Of a stretch of DNA of 7,416 bases, positions 7,061-7,416 are shown piece after piece. Under the pieces are notes generated by a model. That model saw nothing but the letters and a program-made list of their open reading frames with translations, was not told the origin of the DNA and ran no database searches. Both the position numbers and the translations under genes were made by a program. Every line of letters begins with the position of its first letter. Position 1 is the stretch's first letter. Location: positions 1-7,416 of the forward strand of contig JBDLWO010000270.1 in NCBI GenBank assembly GCA_039804245.1, in the 5' to 3' direction. The DNA comes from M3007 sp039804245 (GTDB lineage Bacteria > Bacteroidota > Bacteroidia > Chitinophagales > Saprospiraceae).

Positions 7061-7416
7061 ATGCTTCACAATCCGAACAAATGTCGCCACGGCGCTTCAC
7101 CAGACCACGGCGAGGCGCACGAACAGGATCACAAACTGTGGTCGCGCCGCGATTTTCTCTCCGCCTCTGGTCTCATGGGAGCCGGCAGTTTGCTCCTCGG
7201 CGGATTGCCCCTGCGCGCTTTCCAGCCTACTCCCCTCATGGCAGCACTCAACGGGGGGAATAATGATCGTATTCTTGTACTGATTCGCCTCGATGGAGGT
7301 AACGACGGTCTGAATACTATCATCGAAAGAGGGAATTCTTTCTACTATAATCTGCGGCCCAATATCGGTATTCAGGAGGGTAATATGTGGGCACTCAGCA
7401 ATGAGTACGGTATGCC
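7061..7416 (+). CDS. DUF1501 family protein, Tat signal (3' truncated)
   Basis: Only the first 118 codons are present; the gene runs off the window. ILVLIRLDGGNDGLNTI at 71-87 is the signature near the start of the DUF1501 domain (PF07394), a family placed near the alkaline phosphatase/sulfatase fold. The N-terminus carries a twin-arginine signal: SRRDFL at 28-33 followed by a hydrophobic Gly/Ala/Leu stretch to about 50, so export as a folded protein is expected. Before the twin arginine is a polar leader of 27 residues rich in histidine (H3, H10, H16, H20, H24) with one cysteine (C8). The start ATG at 7061 lies 9 bp after the DUF1800 stop, without Shine-Dalgarno, consistent with translation coupled to the upstream gene. 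The catalytic function of the family is not established. Confidence 0.9.
   Translation, partial: MLHNPNKCRHGASPDHGEAHEQDHKLWSRRDFLSASGLMGAGSLLLGGLPLRAFQPTPLMAALNGGNNDRILVLIRLDGGNDGLNTIIERGNSFYYNLRPNIGIQEGNMWALSNEYGM

Noticed and set aside
7081..7323. Short open frames on both strands near the right edge
   Set aside because: Both overlap the DUF1501 frame, which has a twin-arginine signal and the GGNDGLNT signature; the short frames have neither support nor leaders.

Overview
The window looks like an ordinary stretch of a Bacteroidota chromosome of roughly balanced GC content. Four things point there. A 1080-residue secreted protein ends in a type IX secretion (T9SS) sorting domain and carries SprB-like repeats. 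Promoter-like sites match the Bacteroidota TTTG / TAnnTTTG pattern rather than the E. coli pattern. Starts lack Shine-Dalgarno sequences and are preceded by A/T-rich DNA. A DUF1800-DUF1501 gene pair is present. I cannot name a genus.

Layout, left to right. Positions 1-195 hold a minus-strand tRNA-Glu(TTC) unit with its own promoter and a rho-independent terminator. Upstream of it, on the same strand, is a 606-residue UbiD-family (prenylated-FMN) decarboxylase (195-2015). A 210-bp spacer (2016-2225) without a supported gene follows. Next, still on the minus strand, is the large modular T9SS cargo protein (2226-5468): signal peptide, two 'choice-of-anchor J'-type jelly-roll domains, three cysteine-patterned PPC-like modules, SprB-like repeats and the sorting domain. 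An 89-bp divergent intergenic region (5469-5557) carries back-to-back promoter candidates. To the right, on the plus strand, are a DUF1800 protein (5558-7051; start corrected to the internal ATG) and, 9 bp later, a DUF1501 protein with a twin-arginine signal, cut off by the window edge (7061 onward).

How the genes fit together: DUF1800 and DUF1501 almost certainly form one operon and a functional pair of unknown biochemical role. The T9SS cargo is transcribed divergently from a partly overlapping promoter region, so the two units may be coordinated, but that is inference. The UbiD-family enzyme and the tRNA are separate housekeeping or metabolic functions with no visible link to the right half.

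I found no CRISPR array, insertion sequence, toxin-antitoxin or defence locus, or phage gene. The least understood biology here is the DUF1800/DUF1501 pair and the domain build of the T9SS protein. I see no strong evidence for a wholly new system.
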